The notes under the pieces were generated by a model. The model saw nothing but the letters and a program-made list of their open reading frames with translations. It did not search any database and was not told the origin of the DNA. A DNA stretch of 60,352 nucleotides from CAMAUF01 sp046152925 (GTDB lineage: Bacteria > Chloroflexota > Dehalococcoidia > Tepidiformales > Tepidiformaceae), in contig JBJXFX010000133.1 of NCBI GenBank assembly GCA_046152925.1, positions 1-60,352 on the forward strand. Reading direction: 5' to 3'. A program made the translations under genes and the position numbers. Each line of letters begins with the position of its first letter. The first letter of the stretch is position 1. Below are positions 20,098 through 27,078 of this stretch, piece after piece.

Positions 20098-20556
20098 TTA
20101 CGCCACTTCGAAGATGAACTCGACCTCGACGGGCACCCCGAGCGGCAGCTCCGCCAGCCCCACAGCGGCCCGCGCGTGCTTCCCTGCCTCGCCGAATACG
20201 TCGATGAGCAGTGCCGAGGCGCCGTTGATCACCTTGGGCTGCTCGGTGAATCCCGGCGCGCTCGCCACGAAGCCGGTCACCTTCACGACACGGGTCACTC
20301 GGTCGAGCGACCCGAGGTGGGAGCGCGCTGCCGCAAGCCCTTGAAGCGCGCACTGCCGGGCGAACACGGCCGCCTCGTCGGCGGTGAAGCGTGCGCCTAC
20401 CTTGCCTTGAGCCATCGGACGGCCTTCGCGCAACGGGATCTGTCCCGAAATGAACAGGAGCGAGCCCGACTGCACGCACGGAGCGTAGAGCCCGGCCGCC
20501 GCGGGCAACTGCGGCAGCGTCAGCCCAAGCTCAACGAGCCGCTCCTCAGCGGTCAT
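20098..20556 (-). CDS. RidA/YjgF-family protein
   Basis: 152 residues. RidA-family proteins are trimeric; the RidA subgroup deaminates reactive enamines/imines formed by PLP enzymes. Features include LLFISGQIPLREG, VVKVTGF and the C-terminal ARAAVGLAELPLGVPVEVE with the Arg that holds the carboxylate in active RidA proteins. The start ATG overlaps the parB stop (ATGA), making it the last gene of the leftward par/yidC cluster. It belongs to a longer RidA subtype than the archetype, so catalytic activity is likely but not certain. Confidence 0.85.
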   Translation of the reverse strand: MTAEERLVELGLTLPQLPAAAGLYAPCVQSGSLLFISGQIPLREGRPMAQGKVGARFTADEAAVFARQCALQGLAAARSHLGSLDRVTRVVKVTGFVASAPGFTEQPKVINGASALLIDVFGEAGKHARAAVGLAELPLGVPVEVEFIFEVA

Positions 20557-21563
20557 TCGCCGTCCTCTTCATCTTCATCTTCGAGATCAGCCTCCGAGGG
20601 CCCCTGATCCCGGAGGAGCGTCTTGACCACGTGGTCAAACTCCTCCGCGCTAAAACACTCGATGGTGATTTTTGCGCCCTTCTTGGCCGGCACGATACTC
20701 ACGCGCGTGCTCAAGGCACGGCGGAGGGCGCCTTCGATCTCGCCGTAGGCGGACGACGCGCGCGTCACGGCGCTGCCGGTGGTCGCCCGTTCCACGCCAG
20801 CTGCCTGCTCGGCGAGGAACCGGCGGACGAGCGCCTCCGTATCGCGCACGGTGAGCTTGCGCTTCACGACTTCGCGCCAGGCATTCAGCCGGGCCCGGCT
20901 CTCGGGCAGACCGAGCAAGGCCCGCGCATGCCCTTCCGTAATTTCGCCGCCGACCAAGCTGCGCCGGATTTCTGGCTCCAACGCGAGCAGCCGTAGCGCG
21001 TTCGCGACCGTCACGCGGTTCTTGCCGACGCGCCTGGCCACCTCTTCCTGGGTCAGGCCGTACTCCTCGGTGAGCCGCCGGTAGGCCATCGCCTCTTCAA
21101 TCGCGTTGAGGTCGGCGCGCTGGATATTCTCGATCAGGGCCAACTCGAGCAGTTCGGAGTCCTCGGCCTCGCGGAAGATCACGGGGACGGTCTCCAGGCC
21201 CGCCAGGCGCGCTGCTTGCAGACGCCGCTCGCCTGCCACCAGCCGGTATCCCCCTGCGTCATCGCGGCTGACGACTACGGGCTGGATCACACCGTGTGCC
21301 CGGATGGAGTCCGCAAGGTCCCGGAGCTGCTCGGCCTCGAAGTTCTTGCGAGGCTGCTCTGGGTTGGGCGCAATGAGGTCGATGTCGAGCTCTTCGGCGA
21401 TGCCCCGTCGCGCCAAGGGCACCGGTGGCGGTGCAGGAGGCGGCACGGTGGCGATCACGGCCGTCGCCGCGGCGGGCGGCGCGTCGGTTGGCGGGGCGGC
21501 GGCCGCCGGCGAGCCAAAGAGCGCATCAAGTCCACGACCGAGACCGCGTTTTACTTCCGTCAT
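20553..21563 (-). CDS. parB: Chromosome-partitioning protein ParB
   Basis: 336 residues. ParB is a CTP-dependent DNA clamp loaded at parS. Visible: KRGLGRGLDALFG at the N-terminus, a Pro/Ala-rich linker, IAPNPEQPRKNF, the CTP-binding box GYRLVAGERRLQAAR, ENIQRADLNAIEEA, the helix-turn-helix around LTQEEVARRVGKNRVTVANALRL, and an acidic C-terminal tail (EADLEDEDEEDGE). The ATG at 21563 is chosen because GGAGGT lies 7-8 nt upstream. It follows parA by about 95 nt. Two parS-like sites lie at 26307 and 27326. Confidence 0.95.
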   Translation of the reverse strand: MTEVKRGLGRGLDALFGSPAAAAPPTDAPPAAATAVIATVPPPAPPPVPLARRGIAEELDIDLIAPNPEQPRKNFEAEQLRDLADSIRAHGVIQPVVVSRDDAGGYRLVAGERRLQAARLAGLETVPVIFREAEDSELLELALIENIQRADLNAIEEAMAYRRLTEEYGLTQEEVARRVGKNRVTVANALRLLALEPEIRRSLVGGEITEGHARALLGLPESRARLNAWREVVKRKLTVRDTEALVRRFLAEQAAGVERATTGSAVTRASSAYGEIEGALRRALSTRVSIVPAKKGAKITIECFSAEEFDHVVKTLLRDQGPSEADLEDEDEEDGE

Positions 21564-21658
21564 AACCACTGACCTCCGAACTGAGTGGGCGGGACACTGA
21601 TCCGGGCTGGCCTCCCAACCTCACCGGACCGATACAGGTCGAAGTGCTACCAGTTATG

Positions 21659-22429
21659 TCACACTGAGACCCCCGTCCTGGCGAGCAACTCGTCGGCGAG
21701 CGCCTCGTAGGCCTGCGCGGCCTTGCCGCCCGGCTCGTACACGAAAATCGACTGACCGTGACTGGGCGCCTCTCCGAGGCGCACGGAACGCGGGATGAGC
21801 GTCGCGAACGCCTGGTGAAAGTGAGAGCGGACCTCGTCGACGACCTGGCTCGCCAGCCTTGTGCGTGCGTCGAACATCGTGAGCACGACGCCGAGGATAA
21901 ACAACGACGGATTCAGATTTCTCCGTACGAGATCGAGCGTGTCGATCAGCCTACTGAGCCCTTCGAGCGCCATATACTCGCACTGTACCGGAATTACGAC
22001 GCAATCGGCGGCAGTGAGCGCATTAATCGTGAGCAGGCCAAGTGACGGCGGGCAGTCGATCAGGATGTAGTCATACTTCGGCCTGACGGATTGCAACGCA
22101 TTGGCCAGCCGCCGCTCGCGCGCCATCAGCGGGACAAGCTCCACCTCGGCGCCCGCCAGGCTCGGACTGGATGGCAACACGTCGATCCGCTCGGCTGGGA
22201 CTGCCACGACACACGACTCCGTCGCCGCCTCGGAGAGGATGGCCTCGTAGACGCCCGGCCGCCCGTGGCCGCTCGCCCCGGCGGCGCTGGTCGCGTTGGC
22301 TTGCGGGTCTAGGTCGACGAGCAGGACGCGCTGGTTACGGCGGCCCAGCGCCGCCGCCACCGACACCGCAGTGGTCGTCTTCCCGACCCCGCCCTTCTGG
22401 TTCACGAACGTGATGACGCGACCACTCAT
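21659..22429 (-). CDS. parA: Chromosome-partitioning ATPase ParA (Soj)
   Basis: 256 residues. ParA/Soj binds DNA non-specifically as an ATP dimer and is released by ParB, moving origins apart. The deviant Walker A KGGVGKTT (12-19), VLLVDLDPQANATS, and IDCPPSLGLLTINAL mark the family. The short N-terminus (MSGRVITFVNQ) is Soj-like rather than plasmid-like. The start ATG shares one base with the stop of the upstream kinase gene (TGATG), so the two are translationally coupled. Confidence 0.95.
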   Translation of the reverse strand: MSGRVITFVNQKGGVGKTTTAVSVAAALGRRNQRVLLVDLDPQANATSAAGASGHGRPGVYEAILSEAATESCVVAVPAERIDVLPSSPSLAGAEVELVPLMARERRLANALQSVRPKYDYILIDCPPSLGLLTINALTAADCVVIPVQCEYMALEGLSRLIDTLDLVRRNLNPSLFILGVVLTMFDARTRLASQVVDEVRSHFHQAFATLIPRSVRLGEAPSHGQSIFVYEPGGKAAQAYEALADELLARTGVSV

Positions 22430-23214
22430 CAGGCTGCCACCCTTTCCAACCGAGCTTCGACCATGGCACGGTCCGGCACTCCTGCCAGGCCATGCCCCTC
22501 CACCGCGAGCGCACCCGCGGCCAATGCGAAGCGTGCAGCCGTTTCGACGTCCTCCGTCTCGGCGAGCCGCACGATGAAAGCGGTAGCAAAACAATCCCCG
22601 GCGCCCGTAGGGTCGACCGGCCGGGCTGGGAGCGCGCGATACGCCCGCATCCCAGCGTTGTCGTACAGAATCGCCCCATTTGGCCCACGAGTCACGAAGA
22701 CGCGCATTCCTGCTCCAACAAGGCGGGCCGCAAGCGCTTCATAGCCAGGTGTGTCCTCGTCGCTGAAGAAGGCCCAGGCTCCTTCGACGATAAGCGGCCG
22801 GACACTCGGCCAAGGGCGGGCGCGGGGCCGGACGCGACGTCCGAGAGCAGACCGAAGCACGCCTTGCAGACAGACGCCCGCCAGACGCGCGCCTAGCGGA
22901 CCCTTGACGGCGCCGAGCTCGTGGTAAGCGGGGGCCACGATGACGGCGTCGCCCCCGACCGCCAGGGGCATCGCCAGCGGCGACCCACGGTCGAGGATGA
23001 GCTGGGTTCGAGCCCCGGCCTCGTCGTAGCGATTCTCATACCGCGCCGGGCGACCGCCGCTCGGCGACACGTGGAAACAGCCGGTGAAGGCGTCGCTCCC
23101 CGAGGCCTCCGCCCCGTGGAGGTGGACGGTCGCGCCGAGGCGCTGCGCAGCAACTGCCGAAAAGAGAGATGGCCCGCCTGGGCGCCATCCACCTGGCACC
23201 CGGTCTTCGCACAT
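22429..23214 (-). CDS. PfkB-family carbohydrate kinase
   Basis: At least 261 residues. PfkB (ribokinase-like) enzymes phosphorylate sugars or nucleosides; the catalytic DPTGAGDCFATAF near the C-terminus is intact, and GGPSLFSAVAAQRLGA at the N-terminus matches the substrate-side motif. The first ATG (23214) removes the first beta strand: in-frame codons just before it read DVTVVGN, a normal PfkB opening, but no ATG, GTG or TTG lies there. An ACG at 23236-23238 sits at good distance from a GGGAGGG. Located between jag and parA, coupled to parA by TGATG. Substrate unknown. Confidence 0.82.
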   Translation of the reverse strand: MCEDRVPGGWRPGGPSLFSAVAAQRLGATVHLHGAEASGSDAFTGCFHVSPSGGRPARYENRYDEAGARTQLILDRGSPLAMPLAVGGDAVIVAPAYHELGAVKGPLGARLAGVCLQGVLRSALGRRVRPRARPWPSVRPLIVEGAWAFFSDEDTPGYEALAARLVGAGMRVFVTRGPNGAILYDNAGMRAYRALPARPVDPTGAGDCFATAFIVRLAETEDVETAARFALAAGALAVEGHGLAGVPDRAMVEARLERVAA

Positions 23215-23254
23215 GTTGCCAACGACGGTGACGTCCGTGGCACCCTCCCAACGT

Positions 23255-24268
23255 TCACTGGCGCGGACTGATCACAACCTTTCGGCTCTCGCCTTCGCCA
23301 ACGCTATTTGTCATCAGTTCCGGGTCATCGGCGAACGCCAAATGGATGAGCCGGCGCTCGTTCGGGGCCATCGGCTCGAGCGTGATCGCGCCGCCTGTCT
23401 CGCGGACGCGGTCGGCCATCCGCTTGGCGAGCGAAATGACCTGCTCTTCCCTTCGGTGGCGGTAGTGCTCGACATCAATGGTCACTCCGCCCATGTCGGG
23501 GAAGCGCCGTGAGACGATGAGGTTCACGAGGTACTGAATCGAGTAGAGCGTGTCTCCGCGGCGGCCGATGAGCAGGCCGAGCCCCTCACCACTGAGGTCG
23601 ATCACCGCGCGGACCGAACCAAGGCCGTCGCCAGCCGTAACAGGCTCGCGGATGGTGATCTCCGCCGGAACGTCGAAAATCCGAAGCATGTCGTCCAGGA
23701 CGGTCGCTGCAAGCTCCACATCTTCCGCATTGATGTCCGGCGCGACGTACTCCTCTGGCCTGCGCTCCCGCGGGGGCCGCGGAGGGCGGCTCGGCGCGCT
23801 GCGAACCGGGCGATCAGTACGATCCGGACGACCACCGCCACCACCACCACCTCGAGAAGGAGGCGCCTCAACGGGGCGCTCGCCACGCGGACGCATGAAA
23901 TCGCTCTCCGTCAGGCGCGGGACCGCCTGTTCGGCGCCGACGCCCCGCGATTGCCCCGACCGCCCTCTGGCGCCAAAGCCCGTCCCGCGGTCGCGACCGC
24001 CCCGCTCGCCGCCGCCTGCCCGGCCGGCCGTAGGGGTGGCACGAGGGATGCGGGTATCCAGCGGCTGGGGTGCATCGGCGACGACATCCTCGGGGGCGAG
24101 CCGCGTGACGCGGACCGTGGCCTCTTTCGACCCTCGGCCAAACAGCCCGCCACGGCGTCCCTCGTCAAGGACGACGAACTCTACTTCTTCCTGACGGGCA
24201 CCTAGCTTCGCGAGTGCGCTAGCCAGAGCGTCTTCGACGGTTTTGCCGCTTGCTTCTGCTTGGTTCAT
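23255..24268 (-). CDS. jag: Jag/KhpB RNA-binding protein (SpoIIIJ-associated)
   Basis: 337 residues. Jag/KhpB is an RNA-binding protein linked with cell-envelope growth. Order: Jag-N domain (GKTVEDALASALAKLGA, then LFGRGSKEATVRV), a long low-complexity Arg/Gly/Pro linker (about 85-180), a KH domain with GLLIGRRGDTLYSIQYLVNL, and an R3H domain ending in LAFADDPELMTNSVGEGESR. The linker is longer than usual and includes a run of seven or more Gly. The ATG at 24268 follows GAGG by 8 nt. The gene overlaps the yidC 3' end by 50 nt. Confidence 0.92.
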   Translation of the reverse strand: MNQAEASGKTVEDALASALAKLGARQEEVEFVVLDEGRRGGLFGRGSKEATVRVTRLAPEDVVADAPQPLDTRIPRATPTAGRAGGGERGGRDRGTGFGARGRSGQSRGVGAEQAVPRLTESDFMRPRGERPVEAPPSRGGGGGGGRPDRTDRPVRSAPSRPPRPPRERRPEEYVAPDINAEDVELAATVLDDMLRIFDVPAEITIREPVTAGDGLGSVRAVIDLSGEGLGLLIGRRGDTLYSIQYLVNLIVSRRFPDMGGVTIDVEHYRHRREEQVISLAKRMADRVRETGGAITLEPMAPNERRLIHLAFADDPELMTNSVGEGESRKVVISPRQ

Positions 24269-25079
24269 GTGCAGTCCTCGGTTCTCGAGCGGGCTCAACG
24301 GCCGCAGCGACGGGAGAACCGCCGCCTGTCGCGTCGCCCGCAGGCTTCACTTTGATGTCCATCAACGGCTTGATCTTAGCGATCGGCAGGCCATAGACGA
24401 GGATGTTGAACAAAATGCCAATGAGTGAATTCACGATCCAGTAGAGGCTCACGCCGTTCGGAAAGCTGAGTGCGAAAAACCCGAACATCAGCGGCATCAT
24501 GTAGGCCATCATCTGCTGCTGGGCCCGCATCCGTTCGTCGGTCGTGACCGTTGTGGTCGTCTTCGTCTGCAGAAAGGTCGTGAGGCCCACCAACAGGACC
24601 ATGAAGATGTTGCTGTTCACCTTCAGGTCGAGCCCAAGGAAGTGGTCCTCGATGGGGATGGCGGACTGGATGTAGGCCCAGTCGTAGAGCCGGCTCCCGA
24701 GGCGGTCCAACGCCTCGGGAGACTCAGGAAGCGTCACGCGGATCGTGTAGAACAGCGCAAAGAGGATCGGGATCTGCACCACCATGCCGGTGAAACAGCC
24801 AAGGGGGTTGAACCCAACCTCCTTGTAGACCTTCATCATCTCTTCTTGGCGCCGCCGCGGGTCGCTGTACTTCTTCTGGATCTCCTGCATCCGCGGCTGA
24901 GCGGACTGCATGATCCGGGTCTGCTTGAGCTGCCGGTAAGTCAGCGGCCACGTGATCAGGCGGACGATCAGCGTGAAAGCGATGATCGCGAGCCCGAAAC
25001 TGCTGAAAAGCACGTTGTAGAGGATGACCAGCAGGTTAATCATCGGGTCGACGAGCGCGATGTTGAAGAACTCGACCAT
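24219..25079 (-). CDS. yidC: Membrane protein insertase YidC
   Basis: 286 residues, the Gram-positive/short type without the large periplasmic domain. YidC inserts and folds membrane proteins alone or with SecYEG. Visible: LIVRLITWPLTYRQLKQTRIMQ with the conserved Arg in the groove, NPLGCFTGMVVQIPILFALF, PNGVSLYWIVNSLIGILFN, and a basic C-terminal tail (SRSKRQNRRRRSG) that can contact ribosomes. It shares one base with the upstream lipoprotein gene (TGATG) and overlaps jag, so the three are co-translated. Confidence 0.95.
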   Translation of the reverse strand: MVEFFNIALVDPMINLLVILYNVLFSSFGLAIIAFTLIVRLITWPLTYRQLKQTRIMQSAQPRMQEIQKKYSDPRRRQEEMMKVYKEVGFNPLGCFTGMVVQIPILFALFYTIRVTLPESPEALDRLGSRLYDWAYIQSAIPIEDHFLGLDLKVNSNIFMVLLVGLTTFLQTKTTTTVTTDERMRAQQQMMAYMMPLMFGFFALSFPNGVSLYWIVNSLIGILFNILVYGLPIAKIKPLMDIKVKPAGDATGGGSPVAAAVEPAREPRTAHEPSRSKRQNRRRRSG

Positions 25080-26188
25080 CAGTTCCTCTCCCCTGGCGCG
25101 AGCGCTACCGAGCGAGTGACCGGGTCGGCGACGAACACGGTCCCCTTCGTCGTCACGAGAAGCGCCTTGCCGTCCCGAACCGTCAGCGGCGCCCTTACCG
25201 TCCCGGAATCTATCGGCACAACATTGAGGCGGCTGCCGTCCTTAATCGAGATGAAATGCACCGCGGGCTCCCTGGAAGCGACGATCAGCACGTCGCCAAT
25301 CACGACAGGGGCCGACTTAATCTTCGCCTCCGCGTCGTAGGCTGCCGCCCAGAGCATCCGCCTCGAAGCAAGGTCAACGGCGTACACCTTGCCGCCGAAA
25401 TCGCCGAAGTAGCCGACCCCGCTGGCGACGGCCGGGTTGCTCCAGAGCCAATCCGAAGTCGCAAACGACCCAGCGGACCGCCCGGAGGCCGGATCGAGGA
25501 AGATTGCCTCCTTCCCGAGGCTTGGGACGAAGATCTCGGCGCCTGCGACCCCAAGATCGGCGACGGCGCCATCTGCTTCAAAGGGAGCGGCCCACACCTC
25601 GCTGGCGTCCGCGAGGCTGTAGGCGCGCACGACACCATCCATGGTGGCAATCGCGACCCGCCCGCTGCCAGCAGGTACCGGCGGCGCCCAGACCTGTTCG
25701 CCGGCCTTCACGCCTGACACCGGCCAGCCGGCGGCGGTTGAGCCGTCGGTCGCCTTCCGCGCGTAAATCCGGCCCGTATCGGTGCCGAACACCAGGAGAC
25801 CGTCGACGAGCAGCGGCCCGCCCGTGATCCCGCCTGAAATATCGTCCTTCAGCCAGCGAAGCGAGCCGTCGTTGGCGTTCAAAGCGATCAGCTTCCCGTC
25901 GTGGGAGCCGAAGTAGAGGGAGCCATCGGCCAGGATCGGGTCGTCATAGACCGCCTCGAAGCCAACCTTCTTCTGATCGGGCTTGTTCTTGTCCGGGAAG
26001 ACCCAAAACACCTGCCCAGTCCCCGGGTCTCGAGCCTCAAGCTTGTCCTTATTGGGGAAGACGTAGATGGCGCGTTCGTCCTGCGCGACGGCCGCCCAGC
26101 CATCAGGCTTGGCCACGCCACCGCAAGCAACCAAGAGCGTCGAAGAAAGAGCGAGGGCGGCAAGAAGGCCGCGATGAGGAAGATGCAC
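25079..26188 (-). CDS. PQQ-repeat beta-propeller lipoprotein (BamB-like fold)
   Basis: 369 residues. Signal peptide with lipobox LVAC (Cys22), then repeated beta-propeller blades with PQQ-like motifs (GSLYFGSHDGKLIALNANDG; DGLLVFGTDTGRIYARKATDG; GVGYFGDFGGKVYAVDLASR). BamB-type propellers act as scaffolds in outer-membrane assembly; a catalytic quinoprotein would need active-site residues I do not see. It sits between yidD and yidC and is coupled to yidC by a TGATG junction, so a role in membrane-protein assembly is a fair inference. Start GTG 26188, with TAGTAT 8 nt upstream. Confidence 0.85.
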   Translation of the reverse strand: MHLPHRGLLAALALSSTLLVACGGVAKPDGWAAVAQDERAIYVFPNKDKLEARDPGTGQVFWVFPDKNKPDQKKVGFEAVYDDPILADGSLYFGSHDGKLIALNANDGSLRWLKDDISGGITGGPLLVDGLLVFGTDTGRIYARKATDGSTAAGWPVSGVKAGEQVWAPPVPAGSGRVAIATMDGVVRAYSLADASEVWAAPFEADGAVADLGVAGAEIFVPSLGKEAIFLDPASGRSAGSFATSDWLWSNPAVASGVGYFGDFGGKVYAVDLASRRMLWAAAYDAEAKIKSAPVVIGDVLIVASREPAVHFISIKDGSRLNVVPIDSGTVRAPLTVRDGKALLVTTKGTVFVADPVTRSVALAPGERN

Positions 26189-26196
26189 GGGACACC

Positions 26197-26202
26197 ATAC
26201 TA
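26197..26202 (-). promoter_or_regulatory. -10 hexamer of the PQQ-lipoprotein/yidC operon
   Basis: TAGTAT, 8 nt before GTG 26188. It suggests a promoter that separates this part from rpmH-rnpA-yidD. Confidence 0.45.
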
Positions 26203-26306
26203 GCAGCGGAGCACCAACGAGATAGCGGAGGCCTGCGGGTGCCGACCCTCAAGTGCGTGGCGTCGTTCCGGATGGCTGCAGACGCGTGACCGCCGCCGCC
26301 GGGGCC

Positions 26307-26322
26307 TGTTTCACGTGAAACA
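26307..26322. promoter_or_regulatory. parS site (perfect 16-bp palindrome)
   Basis: TGTTTCACGTGAAACA, identical to the universal bacterial parS consensus bound by ParB. It lies in the non-coding gap between yidD and the PQQ-repeat gene, 4.7 kb from parB. Confidence 0.95.
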
Positions 26323-26333
26323 TCGTCTGTCCC

Positions 26334-26543
26334 TTACGGCACGGGGTCGAACCCTCTCCCTCCGCCCGGCCGGCATCGCGCCAGACGCCGGACGGTCAGC
26401 CACCCACCTCTGAGCGCGCCGTGGCGCTGCACAGCCTCGGTCGCATATCGCGAACAGGTCGGTTCGAAACGACAGGCCGGCGCCAGATAAGGCGAAACCA
26501 CCACCTGATAGCCGCGAATCGCCCGGAGCAGCAGCCAGCTCAC
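26334..26543 (-). CDS. yidD: Membrane protein insertion efficiency factor YidD
   Basis: 69 residues. YidD is a small membrane-associated protein that helps YidC-dependent insertion. Motifs: an amphipathic start LLLRAIRGYQVVVSP, CRFEPTCSRYATEAVQRHG, and RCRPGGGRGFDPVP at the end, all standard. The start is GTG 26543, overlapping the rnpA stop by 4 nt (GTGA). The usual order rpmH-rnpA-yidD-yidC is kept except for the propeller gene placed before yidC. Confidence 0.93.
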   Translation of the reverse strand: MSWLLLRAIRGYQVVVSPYLAPACRFEPTCSRYATEAVQRHGALRGGWLTVRRLARCRPGGGRGFDPVP

Positions 26544-26866
26544 GCCCGCCGCTCCTCGGCGAACCGTGCCGACGTCCGCCGGGCCTCGCGCGCCAGACTG
26601 GGGAAGTCCGCGTGGAGCGCCGCCGCCCGCGCTACGACCACGTAGTCCCCTTCCGCCAGCTCGACGCCGAAGAACGCTGCACGAAGCCGCCGCCGGACAC
26701 GGTTCCGGACCGTTGCCCGCTTGTCGAGGCGCTTCCCCACCGCAAACCCCAATCGCGCCCCGGACGCGGCTCTTCGCCGAAGTACAAAAAAGGGCCCCTG
26801 TGCGGAGGCCCCTTCCCGAAAGACGGCATCGAAGTCGCGCCCGCCGGGCATTCTCCCGGCCTGCAT
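26540..26866 (-). CDS. rnpA: Ribonuclease P protein component
   Basis: 108 residues. Protein subunit of RNase P, which matures tRNA 5' ends. RDFDAVFREGASAQGP and the RNR motif GKRLDKRATVRNRVRRRLR (about 44-62) define the family. The ATG at 26866 lies only 3 nt after the rpmH stop; a second ATG at 26851 (MPGGRDF) would fit typical RnpA N-termini as well. The coding strand contains a GC stem followed by six T at about 26786-26811, which could limit transcription past rpmH. Confidence 0.93.
   Translation of the reverse strand: MQAGRMPGGRDFDAVFREGASAQGPFFVLRRRAASGARLGFAVGKRLDKRATVRNRVRRRLRAAFFGVELAEGDYVVVARAAALHADFPSLAREARRTSARFAEERRA
26786..26811 (-). terminator. Terminator-like hairpin inside rnpA
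   Basis: On the minus strand GGGCC pairs with GGCCC across a 10-nt loop, followed directly by TTTTTT, all within rnpA codons (around GPFFVL). It could act as an attenuator giving more L34 than RnpA. Only a 5-bp core stem, so uncertain. Confidence 0.35.
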
Positions 26867-26869
26867 CGA

Positions 26870-27013
26870 CTAGACCTGCGTCAGCCGCTTGCGGCCCTGC
26901 CGACGCCGCGACTTCAGGACATCGCGACCGCCGCGGGTGGACATCCGCTCGCGGAACCCGTGGACGCGAGCACGGTGCTTCTTGTGCGGCTGATAGGTGC
27001 GCTTCGTGGACAT
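26870..27013 (-). CDS. rpmH: Large ribosomal subunit protein bL34
   Basis: 47 residues, normal length, highly basic: STKRTYQPHKKHRARVHGF, then RMSTRGGRDVLKSRRRQGRKRL. Component of the 50S subunit. It heads the leftward cluster. The start at 27013 is preceded by a purine-rich GAAGGAAGAAG leader. A plausible sigma-70-type promoter lies 36-63 nt upstream, so unlike many genes here it has a 5' leader. Confidence 0.97.
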   Translation of the reverse strand: MSTKRTYQPHKKHRARVHGFRERMSTRGGRDVLKSRRRQGRKRLTQV

Positions 27014-27048
27014 GGTCTTCTTCCTTCGCTGTGACGGTGGGGCACATA

Positions 27049-27076
27049 ACCATATCACCCCTCCGCATTCAATCAA
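27049..27076 (-). promoter_or_regulatory. Promoter of rpmH-rnpA-yidD
   Basis: On the minus strand TTGATT (27071-27076) and TATGGT (27049-27054) with a 16-nt spacer, between the Slt gene and rpmH. Confidence 0.5.
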
Positions 27077-27078
27077 CC

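Noticed and set aside
20623..20638. 16-bp perfect palindrome TTGACCACGTGGTCAA inside parB
   Set aside because: Does not match parS outside the CACGTG core and is explained by codons for Asp-His-Val-Val; noted only as a coincidence.
26189..26333. Possible replication origin beside parS
   Set aside because: No TTATCCACA-like DnaA boxes and no AT-rich unwinding segment are visible in the gap.
26455..26475. GGTTCGAAAC resembling a tRNA T-loop
   Set aside because: Lies in yidD codons and no acceptor or anticodon stems surround it.
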